A DNA stretch of 64,000 nt from Nocardia pseudobrasiliensis NBRC 108224 (GCF_001613105.1 NZ_BDBS01000004.1:62001-126000); one strand, 5' to 3'; shown: positions 53,250-63,218, counted from the stretch's first letter. Numbers and translations: made by a program. Notes: generated by a model from the letters alone, not told the origin.

Positions 53250-55517
53250 GTGGTTTTGACGGCATTGGCGCGATTCGCGCTACGGTTCCCCAGGGCAATC
53301 GCATCGGTCGCACTCCTGCTCGGCGTGGGCGCGACGGTGTTGGCGATTCCCGCGGTCACCGGCTTACCGGCCGGCGGTTTCGATGTTCCGACCTCGGAGT
53401 CGATCCGGGCCGAGCAGGTACTCGACGAACGTTTCGACGCGGGCGGCATGCCGCTCGTCTTCACGGTGACCGCGGCCGACGGCGTCGACAGTCCGGCGGC
53501 GCGCGAGCGCGGCGAGTCCATCGTCGCCGCCCTGCGCAATTCGCCCTACGCCAAGCAGATCCTCTCCTATTGGACGACGCCGCAGCAGCAGCTGGCCGAG
53601 CCGCTCGTGGGCGCCGACCGGCATACGGGGCTGGTCATCGCGCGGATCGTCGGCGGTGACAAATACGCCCCGGCGCGCGCCCGCGATTTGGCGAAGTCAC
53701 TGGAGTTGGATGCGAAGGGCGTCACCGTCGCGGTGGGCGGACCGGCCATGGCCTACAGCGATGTCGAACAGCAATCCCGTTGGGATCTGGTGCGTTTCGA
53801 GGCGATCGTCACCCCGATCACCTTCTTGGCGCTGGTGTGGATCTTCGGCAGCGCGGTGGCCGCGTTCCTACCGCTGGCGATCGCGCTGCTCGCCACAGTC
53901 GGCACGACGGCGGTGCTGTGGCAGATCTACCAGTTCACCAATGTGTCGGTCTTCGCGACCAATATCGCCACGGCGGTCTGTCTGGCCCTGGCCGTCGACT
54001 ACACGTTGTTCATCCTCAACCGGTATCGGGAGGAGCTGTCCCACGGCGCGTCGACGGAACGCGCACTGATCATCGCCATGAACACGGCCGGGCGCACGGT
54101 CACCTACTCGGCATTGACCATGGCGTTGACGCTGTCGGCCATGGCCGTATTCCCGCAGTACCTGTTGCGGTCGCTGGCCTACGGCGGCGTCACCGCCGTC
54201 CTGCTGTCCCTGCTCGGCGCTCTGGTGTTGGCGCCCGCGCTCATCGTCCTGCTCGGCAGCCGCATCGACGCATTCGATATCCGACGGCTGCTCCGGCGAC
54301 GGCGTCCCGCACCGACCGCACGCGTCGAAAGCGTTGAGGAGCGGTCGATCTGGTACCGGATCGCGACGTTCGCATCCCGACGGCCGCTCGCGGTCGTCGG
54401 CGGCAGCGTCATCGTCCTGCTGCTGCTGGGCCTGCCGTTCCTGGGCGTGAAACTCGCCTACCCCGACGATCGCAATCTCCCGACGACCACGCTGTCGCGT
54501 CAGGCGGGCGACATCCTGCGGTCCGACTTCACCCAGAACTACGCCGGCACCGCGCAGGCGGTCCTTCCCGCGGGCGTGAAATCACCCGCCGACGTGACCG
54601 GCTATGCCATGGCCCTGTCCACCGTGGACGGCGTCCTGCGGGTCACCGGCCCGAACGGAATCTACGAGCGCGGCAAGGTGATCAGCGCCGCCACCTTCGA
54701 CTCCGCGCTCAAGGGCGATTCCGCGTATCTCACCATCGCCACCGATCGGGACCCGTACTCGGACGCCGGCAAAGCACAGCTGAGCGCGCTCAAATCCGTT
54801 CGCGCACCGGCTCCCACGCTGTTCGGCGGCATGACCCAGCGCAATATCGACAATCTGCACGGCTTCACCGACCGCATACCGCTGGTCCTGGCGATCATCG
54901 TCGCGATCACGCTGATTCTCACCTTCATGATGACCGGAAGCATCCTGCTGCCGCTGAAGGTGCTCATCACCAACGCCGTCTCGCTCACCGCGGCCGGCGG
55001 GGTGGTGGTGTGGATCTTCCAGGACGGACATCTCGGCGGACTCGGCACGGTCGTCTACGGCCATACCGGTGTCATCGTCCCGGTTCTGTTGCTGTGCATC
55101 GCCTATGCGCTGTCGATGGACTACGCCGTCTTCGTCCTGTCCCGGGTGCAGGAGGAATGGTCGCGGTCCGGGCGGACCCGAGCCGACAACAACCGCGCCG
55201 TCGCGCTGGGACTCGCCCGCACCGGACGGATCGTCACCGCCGCCGCGGTCGTCATGGTGATCGTATTCCTCGGCCTGTCCGCGGGTCAGGTGTCGTTCAT
55301 GCGCAGCCTGGGCGTGGGACTGATGGTGAGCGTCATCGTCGACGCCTTCTTCATTCGAGTGCTGGTGGTACCCGGCCTGATGGCCCTGCTCGGCCGGGCC
55401 AATTGGTGGGCCCCCGAACCGATGCGGCGCTGGTACGAGCGCCACGGATTGCGTGAAACAGACAACCCCGCCCCCGTCGCGGCGGTCCGCGCCGAGGCGG
55501 GGGCCATCCAGGATTGA
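53250..55517 (+). CDS. MmpL/RND-family lipid or metabolite exporter
   Basis: 755 residues from GTG at 53250, 5 nt after GGGAGGG. Two repeated halves each have one membrane helix, an external loop and a block of about five helices. The proton-relay motifs of the MMPL domain are seen twice: AVDYTLFILNRYREEL (~250) and SMDYAVFVLSRVQEEW (~622). At this length it belongs to the shorter actinomycete MMPL proteins rather than MmpL3-type proteins. The first gene of an operon with a lipoprotein and a Pip-like membrane protein. Cargo unknown; the downstream biosynthetic operon suggests its product. Confidence 0.95.
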   Translation: MVLTALARFALRFPRAIASVALLLGVGATVLAIPAVTGLPAGGFDVPTSESIRAEQVLDERFDAGGMPLVFTVTAADGVDSPAARERGESIVAALRNSPYAKQILSYWTTPQQQLAEPLVGADRHTGLVIARIVGGDKYAPARARDLAKSLELDAKGVTVAVGGPAMAYSDVEQQSRWDLVRFEAIVTPITFLALVWIFGSAVAAFLPLAIALLATVGTTAVLWQIYQFTNVSVFATNIATAVCLALAVDYTLFILNRYREELSHGASTERALIIAMNTAGRTVTYSALTMALTLSAMAVFPQYLLRSLAYGGVTAVLLSLLGALVLAPALIVLLGSRIDAFDIRRLLRRRRPAPTARVESVEERSIWYRIATFASRRPLAVVGGSVIVLLLLGLPFLGVKLAYPDDRNLPTTTLSRQAGDILRSDFTQNYAGTAQAVLPAGVKSPADVTGYAMALSTVDGVLRVTGPNGIYERGKVISAATFDSALKGDSAYLTIATDRDPYSDAGKAQLSALKSVRAPAPTLFGGMTQRNIDNLHGFTDRIPLVLAIIVAITLILTFMMTGSILLPLKVLITNAVSLTAAGGVVVWIFQDGHLGGLGTVVYGHTGVIVPVLLLCIAYALSMDYAVFVLSRVQEEWSRSGRTRADNNRAVALGLARTGRIVTAAAVVMVIVFLGLSAGQVSFMRSLGVGLMVSVIVDAFFIRVLVVPGLMALLGRANWWAPEPMRRWYERHGLRETDNPAPVAAVRAEAGAIQD

Positions 55518-55537
55518 TCACGCCGAAAGGAAATCTC

Positions 55538-56023
55538 ATGAGGCGAACCGTCACCATGCTGCTCTTTCCCGTCGTCGCGGCGACGGTGCTGACCGGCTGC
55601 GGAGGCTCGAAGCCCAGTGCCGCACCGGAATCCAGCACCGCCGCGCCCGCCGACTGCACCCAGGGCGGCAAATATCCGCAGTCGCCCACCACCGAACTGC
55701 TCCAGGGATTGCTGCGACGCGGATTGGATCCGACCGTCGCACCCGCGGACAAAGTTGATTTGATGCAGGGCGGTGCGGGCGATCCGGGTTTCTTCGATCG
55801 AATGCTCACGGCGCTGAATCAGGCGAACTTCGCGGTCACGATCAATGGCGTCACCGATTACTGCAACGGCACCGCGAACGCCGATGCCACCCTCAGTTTT
55901 TACGGCCAGCCCAACAACAGTCAGGTTCCGCTGATCGCCGAGGACGGTAAGTGGAAATTGGAACGGGTATGGGCCTGCGGGCTCGCCGCCAGTCTCCAGC
56001 AAACTTCGCCGATCTGCGTCTGA
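55538..56023 (+). CDS. Secreted lipoprotein, Mtb12-like low-molecular-weight antigen family (tentative)
   Basis: 161 residues, ATG at 55538 after GAAAGGA. The lipobox VLTGC places the lipidated cysteine at 21. The mature part has a small alpha+beta domain with DPGFFDRML and a C-terminal EDGKWKLERVWACGL segment, reminiscent of the mycobacterial Mtb12/CFP-2 family; I cannot confirm this without a search. It sits between the exporter and a second membrane protein, suggesting a periplasmic helper of the exporter. Confidence 0.8.
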   Translation: MRRTVTMLLFPVVAATVLTGCGGSKPSAAPESSTAAPADCTQGGKYPQSPTTELLQGLLRRGLDPTVAPADKVDLMQGGAGDPGFFDRMLTALNQANFAVTINGVTDYCNGTANADATLSFYGQPNNSQVPLIAEDGKWKLERVWACGLAASLQQTSPICV

Positions 56024-56069
56024 CCACCACCGCACAGCCATAAACGATCGACCGAGAGGTGCTCGACCG

Positions 56070-57950
56070 ATGACCGTGTCCGATACCCGTCGGCAGCCCC
56101 GAACGGTGGTACGCCTGGTGTTGCTGGGTGTACTGCTCCTGCCGCTGCTGTGTGGCGCGGTCGCGGTCGGCTTCGTCTCGCGGACAACAGATTCCGGCAA
56201 CCGGACCGTCGCGATCGTGGGCCCGGCAAAACCCGGCCCCGGCGACCGCGGCGCCAAACTGATCGCCGCGCTGAAAACCAGCCCCGGCTACACCTGGGAG
56301 GACGCCACCGCGACGCAGGCCGCGCGGAAACTGTCGGACCGCACCGTCCTCGCCGTCGTCACCATTCCGGACGGCTTCGGGGACAACAGCTCTCGACCCG
56401 GCGGGCCGAGTACCCGACCGGCCGCCGTCGCACCCACCGCGAACCGGGTGACGGTCGTACCGAGCGGCGATCCGGCCGATCGCGATTACGCGCGCCTGGA
56501 ACAGGCGGTATCCACCACCGCCGTCCGGGTCGGGATCGAGGGGCTGCTGGTCTCGGTCTCGCAGTCGCGGACCAATCTCAATGTCGCCGCACTGACCGCG
56601 GCCGGGCTCAAGGCGGCGGCCGCGAACGCCGACGGCACCGTCAACGACATGCTCAACACGGTGAAACAGCTGTTCGGACAGACCGATCCACTCGTCGCGC
56701 AGGCGCAGAATCTGGTCGCCGCGATGCAGCAGTATTCGGCCCTGATCGACGAGCTGTCCGGCAAGCTGTCCACCTTCGCCGAAAGTATGCGCGGGGTGAC
56801 CCTGACCCTCGGCGATCTGCAGAACGGGGTGACCACCGTCAACAGCGGACTCGACTCCGTGGGCAGCATGCTGGAGGCCACGACGGCGGTGCGGGCGCAG
56901 ATGGACACCGTACTGCGGCCGATCGCGGATGTCCTTCGGGCCAGCGGCCTTCCGGACGGACAGCGCGTCGGTGATCAGCTGACCGGCCTGCTGACGATGG
57001 TCAGCGGTCTGGACGATTCGCAGAATGCCGCGCGCCTGGACGGTCTGCGGGTGGGCGCGCAACTGCTCGACCGTCAGCTGCAAGATCTGTCCGGACTGCT
57101 GGGCAAACCGGTCGACGCGCAGACTCGGCTCGTCGATGTGCTGGATCTGGCGGTCGATCGCCTGGCCCAGATCCGCGGCTTCATGGCGCAGGGCGATACG
57201 ACCATCAATCAGGTTGTGGTGCAGCTCAATGCGGCCAAACAGATGGTTCCCACCATGGAGAGCCAGATCCGCGGACAGATCGAACAGCTCAAGGCGGTGA
57301 CCGCGCAGCTGGTGGTATCCCTCGGCACGGGTGTCGACGGCCTTCCCGACACCTCGGCCGCGACCGCCGAGCGCCTCAGCCAGGGCGGCGTCGCGAACCG
57401 TAGCGCCGCCGGGTCGAGTACCGATACCGGGCTGTTGCGTGCCGTCCTCGCGCTTTTGCTCGGAGCGCTGGTGATCGTCCTGCTCCAAGCCGCGACCGAA
57501 GACCTGCTGTGCCAACGAGGTTGGGCGCCGCGCCGGGCCGCGATCGTCTCCTGGGCGCTGGCGGCGGTGCTCGCACTCGCACTCGCGGCCCTGCCGAGCC
57601 GGTACGTCGATCATCGATATGCCGCAGCGCTGTACGGCTGCGCCGCGGCGGCCGTATTCGCCGCGGTGGCGATGACCACGGCGCTGCTGCGGCTCTACGG
57701 TCGGGTCGGGCTCGGCCTCGTGATCGCATCGATCGCGGCGACAGCGGCCTTCGATATCGGCGTCGACGGCGATTCCGCACCGGGGCTTCGGCTGCTGCCG
57801 GGCAGCTACATGCTGACCGGACTGGACATCGCCGGTTCATCGGGGGTCGGTAGCGCACTGCTGCCGATCGTCGTGTTGCTCGCCTGCGGCGGGTGCGCGG
57901 CGGCCGTGCGGCTGCTCATCCCGTCGCCGCGCAGGGCTCCGACCAGCTGA
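56070..57950 (+). CDS. YhgE/Pip-like membrane protein
   Basis: 626 residues. One N-terminal membrane helix (VVRLVLLGVLLLPLLCGAVAVGFV) is followed by a long extracytoplasmic region of about 400 residues. That region is rich in helical, possibly coiled-coil, sequence (SALIDELSGKLSTFAESMRGV, LDRQLQDLSGLLG). The C-terminus has about five to six membrane helices (from ~455). This is the layout of YhgE/Pip and the ABC-2 permease-like proteins often found next to MMPL genes in actinomycetes. It has no ATPase domain of its own. Likely an accessory subunit for export. Confidence 0.8.
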   Translation: MTVSDTRRQPRTVVRLVLLGVLLLPLLCGAVAVGFVSRTTDSGNRTVAIVGPAKPGPGDRGAKLIAALKTSPGYTWEDATATQAARKLSDRTVLAVVTIPDGFGDNSSRPGGPSTRPAAVAPTANRVTVVPSGDPADRDYARLEQAVSTTAVRVGIEGLLVSVSQSRTNLNVAALTAAGLKAAAANADGTVNDMLNTVKQLFGQTDPLVAQAQNLVAAMQQYSALIDELSGKLSTFAESMRGVTLTLGDLQNGVTTVNSGLDSVGSMLEATTAVRAQMDTVLRPIADVLRASGLPDGQRVGDQLTGLLTMVSGLDDSQNAARLDGLRVGAQLLDRQLQDLSGLLGKPVDAQTRLVDVLDLAVDRLAQIRGFMAQGDTTINQVVVQLNAAKQMVPTMESQIRGQIEQLKAVTAQLVVSLGTGVDGLPDTSAATAERLSQGGVANRSAAGSSTDTGLLRAVLALLLGALVIVLLQAATEDLLCQRGWAPRRAAIVSWALAAVLALALAALPSRYVDHRYAAALYGCAAAAVFAAVAMTTALLRLYGRVGLGLVIASIAATAAFDIGVDGDSAPGLRLLPGSYMLTGLDIAGSSGVGSALLPIVVLLACGGCAAAVRLLIPSPRRAPTS

Positions 57951-58131
57951 ATCACCGGCGGGATCGCCCGAGACCGGGACGATGAAATCGCGCAGAAACG
58001 ATCGACATCCGATTTTCAGGCCTCTTTCACGCGCGTGATCGACACTGGGTCCCGGCAGCATGATCATCCGGGACCGAACACCGGAACATCCGATCACGCT
58101 GGGCCACAAGCAGTTCCGTCCTGGGGGTCTC

Positions 58132-59760
58132 ATGACAGCCGACGCGCTCGACAGTGCCATCAAATCGCCGTCGACCGATATCTACTCATACGGCAGTTAT
58201 ATTGCCGGCGAAAACATCTACAGCGGTAAATGGGTCCATGTGCTCGACCCGCGCAGTTTGCTCGACGACTCCTTCGCGAGCCTCACATTGAAGCGGAGAT
58301 TGGACAGCGGGGAACTGTCGCTGCACGATCTCGACGGCGATGCGGTGATCGGCCGGGTCGCGGTTGCCGACGACGATGCCGTTGCGGCGTCGCTGTCGTG
58401 CGCGGCCGCCGCGGCGCGCGAATGGCGTTCCGCGCCACTGTCGTTGCGAATCGACGATTTCCTGGAGCGCATGCACTCGCTATTGACCGAGAATGCCGAA
58501 AATATCGAACATCTGCTCACCCTGGAAGGCCACCCGCGCGATCTCGCCAAATGGGAGATATCCGGGATGCTCAACTCCTGCCGGGTCGAATCCCGCGACT
58601 ACTTCCGCGAACAGCTGTGGCGCGAGTTCAGCGTCGACGGGCGCCGGCATATCGTCCGCCGCCAACCCGACGGCGTGGTGTGCCTTAATCCGCCCGCCAA
58701 CGCGCCCATGACGAGTGCGTTGATGGGCGGGCTGATCCTCGCCGCGGGTAATGCCGTGGTGATCCGGGCTCCTCGCTCGGGTCCGCTCGGCGTCATGTAC
58801 GCCGTCAACAACCTGCTGGGTCCGACCCTGGCCGAAGTCGGCGCGCCCGCAGGCGTTTTGAACGCGGTGTGCGGTGATCCCGGACCGCTGCTGAAGGCGT
58901 GGCTGGACAGTCCGCACGTGGACGACATCATGTACTTCGGCAGTTCCAAGAACGGCATCGCGTTCGAACGCCGCTGCGTGGAGGCGGGGAAGAAGCCGAT
59001 CCTCGAATTGGCGGGCAATGACACGGTCGTGGTGTGGAAGGACGCCGATCCGGAATACGCCGCGCAGGCGCTGATCGAGGGCTTCTACGGCTCGGGGCAG
59101 CTGTGCATGATTCCCAATCAGGTGATCGCACATCCGGAGATCGCCGAGGAACTGCTCGAGCGGCTCGTGGCCGCCGCGGGCACGCTGCGGACCGGCTATC
59201 CGGACGAGAGCGGGGTGCTGCTGTCACCGGTGCTGCGCAACGACGGTTTCTACGCCTGCCTGCGCGACGCCACCGACAAGGGCGCGACCGTGCTGACCGG
59301 TGGCCGCGGGCTGGCGGTCGACGGCACCGAGGATCCGGCCGGATTCTTCTTGGAGCCCACCGTGATTCGCGTCGACGGACTCGACAGATCGCGTGAACTC
59401 GACGCGGTGCGCCACGAGACCTTCTTCCCGCTGCTGCCGGTCGTCGTGCCCGAGCCCACCGACGATCGCAAGCTGCTCGACGCGATCATCGATTTCGTGA
59501 ATTCCAACCTCTACGGACTGCGCAATTCCGTGTGGGCGTCGGATCCGGAGGTGATCGATCAACTGCTCGCCAATGTCGTGAACGGCGGGCTGTTGAAGAT
59601 CAACGAATCTCACATCTCCTTCGCGGCGGCCCTGCCCTCACACGGCGGGACGGGGTTGACCGGCGGCGTCTACGGCGAGGCGAATTACCCGACGTTGCGG
59701 ACCACCCATATCCAGGGCGTCGCCATATCCGACGGCCGGACCCCACCGAAGTACCGCTAG
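58132..59760 (+). CDS. Aldehyde dehydrogenase-family enzyme
   Basis: 542 residues from ATG at 58132. An in-frame ATG at 58060 has no Shine-Dalgarno, while GGGGG lies 4 nt before this one. NAD(P)-dependent aldehyde dehydrogenase core: oxyanion Asn in LNPPANAP (usually PWNFP), catalytic Glu in LELAGND, nucleophile Cys in GSGQLCMIPN, and late motifs FLEPTVI and FVNSNLYGLRNSVWAS. The 100-residue N-terminus is unlike common members. It could oxidise an aldehyde to an acid or reduce an acyl thioester. First gene of a tightly packed operon that runs to the window end. Confidence 0.92.
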   Translation: MTADALDSAIKSPSTDIYSYGSYIAGENIYSGKWVHVLDPRSLLDDSFASLTLKRRLDSGELSLHDLDGDAVIGRVAVADDDAVAASLSCAAAAAREWRSAPLSLRIDDFLERMHSLLTENAENIEHLLTLEGHPRDLAKWEISGMLNSCRVESRDYFREQLWREFSVDGRRHIVRRQPDGVVCLNPPANAPMTSALMGGLILAAGNAVVIRAPRSGPLGVMYAVNNLLGPTLAEVGAPAGVLNAVCGDPGPLLKAWLDSPHVDDIMYFGSSKNGIAFERRCVEAGKKPILELAGNDTVVVWKDADPEYAAQALIEGFYGSGQLCMIPNQVIAHPEIAEELLERLVAAAGTLRTGYPDESGVLLSPVLRNDGFYACLRDATDKGATVLTGGRGLAVDGTEDPAGFFLEPTVIRVDGLDRSRELDAVRHETFFPLLPVVVPEPTDDRKLLDAIIDFVNSNLYGLRNSVWASDPEVIDQLLANVVNGGLLKINESHISFAAALPSHGGTGLTGGVYGEANYPTLRTTHIQGVAISDGRTPPKYR

Positions 59761-59774
59761 GAGCAATTCCGACA

Positions 59775-60911
59775 ATGCGTAGCCTCGAATATGCTGACGC
59801 CCTTTGCGAATCCCATCTTCCCGGACTTCTCGACGAACTCTCCCAGCTGCCGCTGGCTGATCTGGAACGCCCGGGCAGCCCGGCGCTGGATATGTTCCGC
59901 AAACACCGTGGACCGGCCCTGCTGATCCCGCGGGAATACGGCGGAATGGGTGTCGGGCCGGTCGAAGCGGTCCACGTCATGCGGGCGATCGGAGCCCGGT
60001 CTCCCTCGCTGGCGGTCGCCAGCGCGATGCATCACTTCTCGGTCGCGACGATCTTCACCCTGGCCGACAGCCTGCGATCCAGCGGCCTGGAGTGGGCCCT
60101 GCTCGAGGGCGTCGCCGACCAGAATCTGCTCATCGCATCGGCTTTCGCCGAGGGCAATCCGGGGCAGGGCATCCTGACTCCCGCCGTGAACGGCCGTCGC
60201 ACCGAGGGCGGCATCGTCGTCAGCGGTTCGAAACGGCCCTGCAGTCTGGCCCGATCGATGGACCTGCTCTCGGCCAGCGCGGCCGTCGTCGGCGAGTCCG
60301 GTGAGCGGGAAGGCGTCGTGGTGCTGCTCCCGGCCGCGACGCCGGGCATCTCGATCCATCCGTTCTGGTCCACCGACATCCTCGCGGGGGCCGAAAGCGA
60401 CGAAGTCCGGCTGACCGATGTGTTCGTCGACGAGAAACTCGTCATGCCCGCCACGGTCGGCGGCCAGGGCGAACTCGACGAACTGCAGACCGTCGGCTTC
60501 ATCTGGTTCGAAATGATCATCGCCTCCTGCTATCTGGGCATGGCCTCCGCACTCGTGGACCGCGCCCTGGCCAAGCCGACCCTGAGCCGCGAACGCGCCG
60601 CCGAGATGGGCATCCGATTGGAAACCGCTACCGCGCTGTTGGAGGGCATCGGGCGGCTCCTGGTCGAAACCGATACCGACAACGCGGCATTCGCGAAGGT
60701 GACCATCGCCCGATACGGCGCCGAGGACGCCATCATCGACGCCGCGAATCAAGCGGTCGCGGCGCTGGGCGGCATCTCCTTCATCTCCTCCCCCGAAACC
60801 GCCTACTTCGCCTCGGCCTGTCAATGCCTGCGCTTCCACCCGCCCTCGCGGACGACCAGCCACGAGGCGATCGCGGCCAGTCTCTCCGGCGATGTATTCC
60901 GCATCAAGTGA
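59775..60911 (+). CDS. Acyl-CoA-dehydrogenase-fold flavoprotein
   Basis: 378 residues; ATG at 59775, 14 bp after the previous gene (AGGAG overlaps its stop codon). Features of the fold: REYGGMGVGPVEAVHVMRAIG near the N-terminus, AFAEGNPGQG and VSGSKRPCSLARSMDLLSASA in the middle beta domain, and AVAALGGISFISSPETAYFASACQCLRFHPPS at the end. The usual substrate is an acyl thioester (2,3-desaturation). However, members of this fold partnered with a flavin reductase also act as N- or C-hydroxylating monooxygenases, and a flavin reductase is in this operon. Confidence 0.88.
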   Translation: MRSLEYADALCESHLPGLLDELSQLPLADLERPGSPALDMFRKHRGPALLIPREYGGMGVGPVEAVHVMRAIGARSPSLAVASAMHHFSVATIFTLADSLRSSGLEWALLEGVADQNLLIASAFAEGNPGQGILTPAVNGRRTEGGIVVSGSKRPCSLARSMDLLSASAAVVGESGEREGVVVLLPAATPGISIHPFWSTDILAGAESDEVRLTDVFVDEKLVMPATVGGQGELDELQTVGFIWFEMIIASCYLGMASALVDRALAKPTLSRERAAEMGIRLETATALLEGIGRLLVETDTDNAAFAKVTIARYGAEDAIIDAANQAVAALGGISFISSPETAYFASACQCLRFHPPSRTTSHEAIAASLSGDVFRIK

Positions 60912-60921
60912 AGGTTCGGTA

Positions 60922-62190
60922 ATGACAGAACTGCGTATCGCATCGGACTACGACAAGATCGCGGCGACATTCCAGCGCAACCTCAGCGGCGGCCGCGCGC
61001 GATTGGCGAGCATGCTCGGTGGTCACGTCGAGGTGGAATCGAACGGGGCATGGCTCACCACCGGCGACGGCCAGCGCTTCCTGAACTTCGGCGGTTACGG
61101 CGTATTCCTCACCGGCGCAAGGCATCCGACCGTAGTGGCCGAGGTCGAGCGGCAGCTGCGCACCCACCCCATCAGCACCCGGCTGTTCCTGGAGCCGACG
61201 CTGGCCCGCGCGGCCGAGATGCTGACCGCGGTCACCCCGGACGGTCTCGACCGGGTCCACTTCTGTGGCTCCGGGGCCGAGGCCGTGGAGACCGCGATCA
61301 AATTGGCGCGCCTCAACGGCCGTCAGCATCTGATCTCGATGGTCGGCGGCTATCACGGCAAAACCATGGGGGCGCTGTCGGTCAACGGCCGACCGGTCTT
61401 CCAGGATCCGTTCCGGCCCTTGCTCCCGCACGTCGCGCACGTCCCGTTCGGCGATACCGCGGCACTGGCCGCGGTGCTCGAACAGCATCCGGACGAGGCG
61501 TGTGTGATCGTGGAACCGATTCAGGCCGAAGCCGGGGTGCTGATACCGCCCGAGGGTTATCTGCGTTCGGTGCGATCGCTGTGCCGCGAGTACGGCGCAC
61601 TGCTCGTCCTCGACGAGGTGCAGACCGGACTCGGCCGGCTCGGGGCGTGGTGGGGCGCCGAGCGGGAAGGGGTATGTCCGGACATCCTGTTGTCGGGCAA
61701 GGGACTCGGCGGCGGCGTGATGCCGGTCGCCGCGGCCGTCACCACCGACGAATTGTTCGCCGTGCTCGACCGCGACCCCCTGTTGCACACGTCGACCTTC
61801 TCCGGCGCCCCGATCACGATGGCGGCCGTCTGCGGCGCGCTGCGTGCGATCGAGGAGGACGCACTGGTCGAGCGGGCCGCCGTGCTCGGAGAACTGCTGC
61901 TGCGCGAAACCACCCGGATCGCGAAAACACATCTGTCCCACCACGGTTGCGAGGTCCGCGGGGCCGGGCTGCTCATCGCCGTGGAAATCGCCGAACCCGG
62001 TGTCGCCGGAGAACTGCTCCTGGATCTCGTCAACAACGATGTCGTCGCGAACCTGTCCATGAACTCCGATTACGTTCTCCGGCTCACACCCCCGGCCGTA
62101 CTCAACGACAACGACGTCGAATTCTTTCTCGAACGATTCGAGGCCGCCGTGCGGACCACCGCGCGGGGCGGCAGTAGACAGAAGGGTTGA
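60922..62190 (+). CDS. Class III PLP-dependent aminotransferase
   Basis: 422 residues; ATG at 60922, AAGG 7 nt upstream. Motifs: CGSGAEAVETAIKLAR (phosphate-binding), YHGKTMGALS, LVLDEVQTGLGRLG (Asp to pyridine N) and LLSGKGLGGGVMP, whose Lys forms the Schiff base with PLP. The length and motifs match omega-transaminases such as acetylornithine/GABA aminotransferases. With an aldehyde-metabolising enzyme two genes upstream, conversion of an aldehyde to an amine, or the reverse, is plausible. Confidence 0.95.
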   Translation: MTELRIASDYDKIAATFQRNLSGGRARLASMLGGHVEVESNGAWLTTGDGQRFLNFGGYGVFLTGARHPTVVAEVERQLRTHPISTRLFLEPTLARAAEMLTAVTPDGLDRVHFCGSGAEAVETAIKLARLNGRQHLISMVGGYHGKTMGALSVNGRPVFQDPFRPLLPHVAHVPFGDTAALAAVLEQHPDEACVIVEPIQAEAGVLIPPEGYLRSVRSLCREYGALLVLDEVQTGLGRLGAWWGAEREGVCPDILLSGKGLGGGVMPVAAAVTTDELFAVLDRDPLLHTSTFSGAPITMAAVCGALRAIEEDALVERAAVLGELLLRETTRIAKTHLSHHGCEVRGAGLLIAVEIAEPGVAGELLLDLVNNDVVANLSMNSDYVLRLTPPAVLNDNDVEFFLERFEAAVRTTARGGSRQKG

Positions 62191-62193
62191 CAC

Positions 62194-62709
62194 ATGAGAA
62201 GCCTCCGCATCGAGCTGCGCTCCGAATCGGTCTCCGCCGACGAAGCATTCGACCGGATCAGTGAATTCGAGAAATACCCCGAGCTGGTGGACGAGGTGCG
62301 TGATGTCACCGTCCGGACCCGCGACGACGGACATACGGTCAGCGACTGGGAGGTCTACTTCCGCAACGGCCCGCTGCGCTGGTCGGAAGTCGACTACTTC
62401 CAACATGATCGGCGCCGGATCATCTTCGAACAGCTGTCGGGGGACTTCCACATCTTCCGCGGTTCCTGGGCCGTCGATCCGGTCCGCGCCGGCTCCTCGG
62501 TCCAATTCGAGGCGACCTTCGATTTCGGCATTCCCAGCCTCACCGGGGTGCTGGAGCCGATCGCGACGAAGGTGCTCAAGGAGGGCATTGCCCTCGTCGT
62601 ATCCCGCCTGATCAACGGGTCGTCCATCATCGGGGATCCCGCTGTCGAGGCGGTCGTGACCCGGAAGCTGGCCCGCACCGACGATACGGGTCAGGTGCTG
62701 ACCCACTGA
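62194..62709 (+). CDS. SRPBCC aromatase/cyclase-like protein
   Basis: 171 residues, 3 bp after the aminotransferase. The START-like fold is suggested by SADEAFDRISEFEKYPELVDEVRDVTV at the N-terminus, WEVYFRNGPLRWSEVDYF in the sheet and a long C-terminal helix. It resembles polyketide aromatase/cyclases and CoQ10-binding coenzyme-Q proteins. No ketosynthase is visible in the window, so a ligand-binding or cyclising role is only inferred. Confidence 0.85.
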   Translation: MRSLRIELRSESVSADEAFDRISEFEKYPELVDEVRDVTVRTRDDGHTVSDWEVYFRNGPLRWSEVDYFQHDRRRIIFEQLSGDFHIFRGSWAVDPVRAGSSVQFEATFDFGIPSLTGVLEPIATKVLKEGIALVVSRLINGSSIIGDPAVEAVVTRKLARTDDTGQVLTH

Positions 62710-62738
62710 TATCGGCTCTCTGATCCGAGGTAATCGCC

Positions 62739-63218
62739 ATGGACCATCTCAACCTTTTCGAGACCAAGACCACCTATCGACTCCGCCGGCTCGAATTCGG
62801 CGTCGGACTCGTCGTATCGCTGTATCTGTTCGTCGCGCATATCGGTGAAGTCCGCTGGATTCCCGCGATCATCCTGTTCTTCTACATCGATGTCATCGGC
62901 TACATCCCGGGCATGATCGCGAATCTGCGATCCAAGAACGGCGAGGTCGGCCGGATCTACTACGTGCTCTACAACACCATGCACAGCGCCATCACCCAGT
63001 CGGTGGCGGTCGGCCTGTGGGCCTTGGTGTTCGGATTCGAATGGGCGCTGCTCGTCATCCCGATCCATCTGTGTGGCGACCGCGCCCTGTTCGGAAACTT
63101 CATGAAGTCCTTCGTGGTCGCGTTCGAGCCCGAGAAGCATCCGGCATTCGCCGAATTCGAGCGGCGACTGGCCGGGCCATGGACCGCCGCGAGCGGGAAA
63201 ACCCTGGAGGGCGTCTGA
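62739..63218 (+). CDS. Small polytopic membrane protein (DUF4260-like?)
   Basis: 159 residues. Four hydrophobic segments: LEFGVGLVVSLYLFVAHI, WIPAIILFFYIDVIGYIPGM, YNTMHSAITQSVAVGLWAL and GFEWALLVIPIHLCGDRALFG. Conserved-looking polar residues inside them (D and H in FYIDVIGY, YNTMH, PIHLCGDR) suggest an enzyme or metal/haem site rather than a plain anchor. The pattern recalls DUF4260 proteins, but I am not certain. Its stop codon overlaps the next start (TGATG). Confidence 0.75.
   Translation: MDHLNLFETKTTYRLRRLEFGVGLVVSLYLFVAHIGEVRWIPAIILFFYIDVIGYIPGMIANLRSKNGEVGRIYYVLYNTMHSAITQSVAVGLWALVFGFEWALLVIPIHLCGDRALFGNFMKSFVVAFEPEKHPAFAEFERRLAGPWTAASGKTLEGV

Noticed and set aside
55893..57614. Minus-strand open frame of 573 codons opposite the Pip-like gene
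   Set aside because: Shadow of a well-supported plus-strand gene inside a plus-strand operon; it is Arg/Gly/Gln/His-rich with no recognisable domain.
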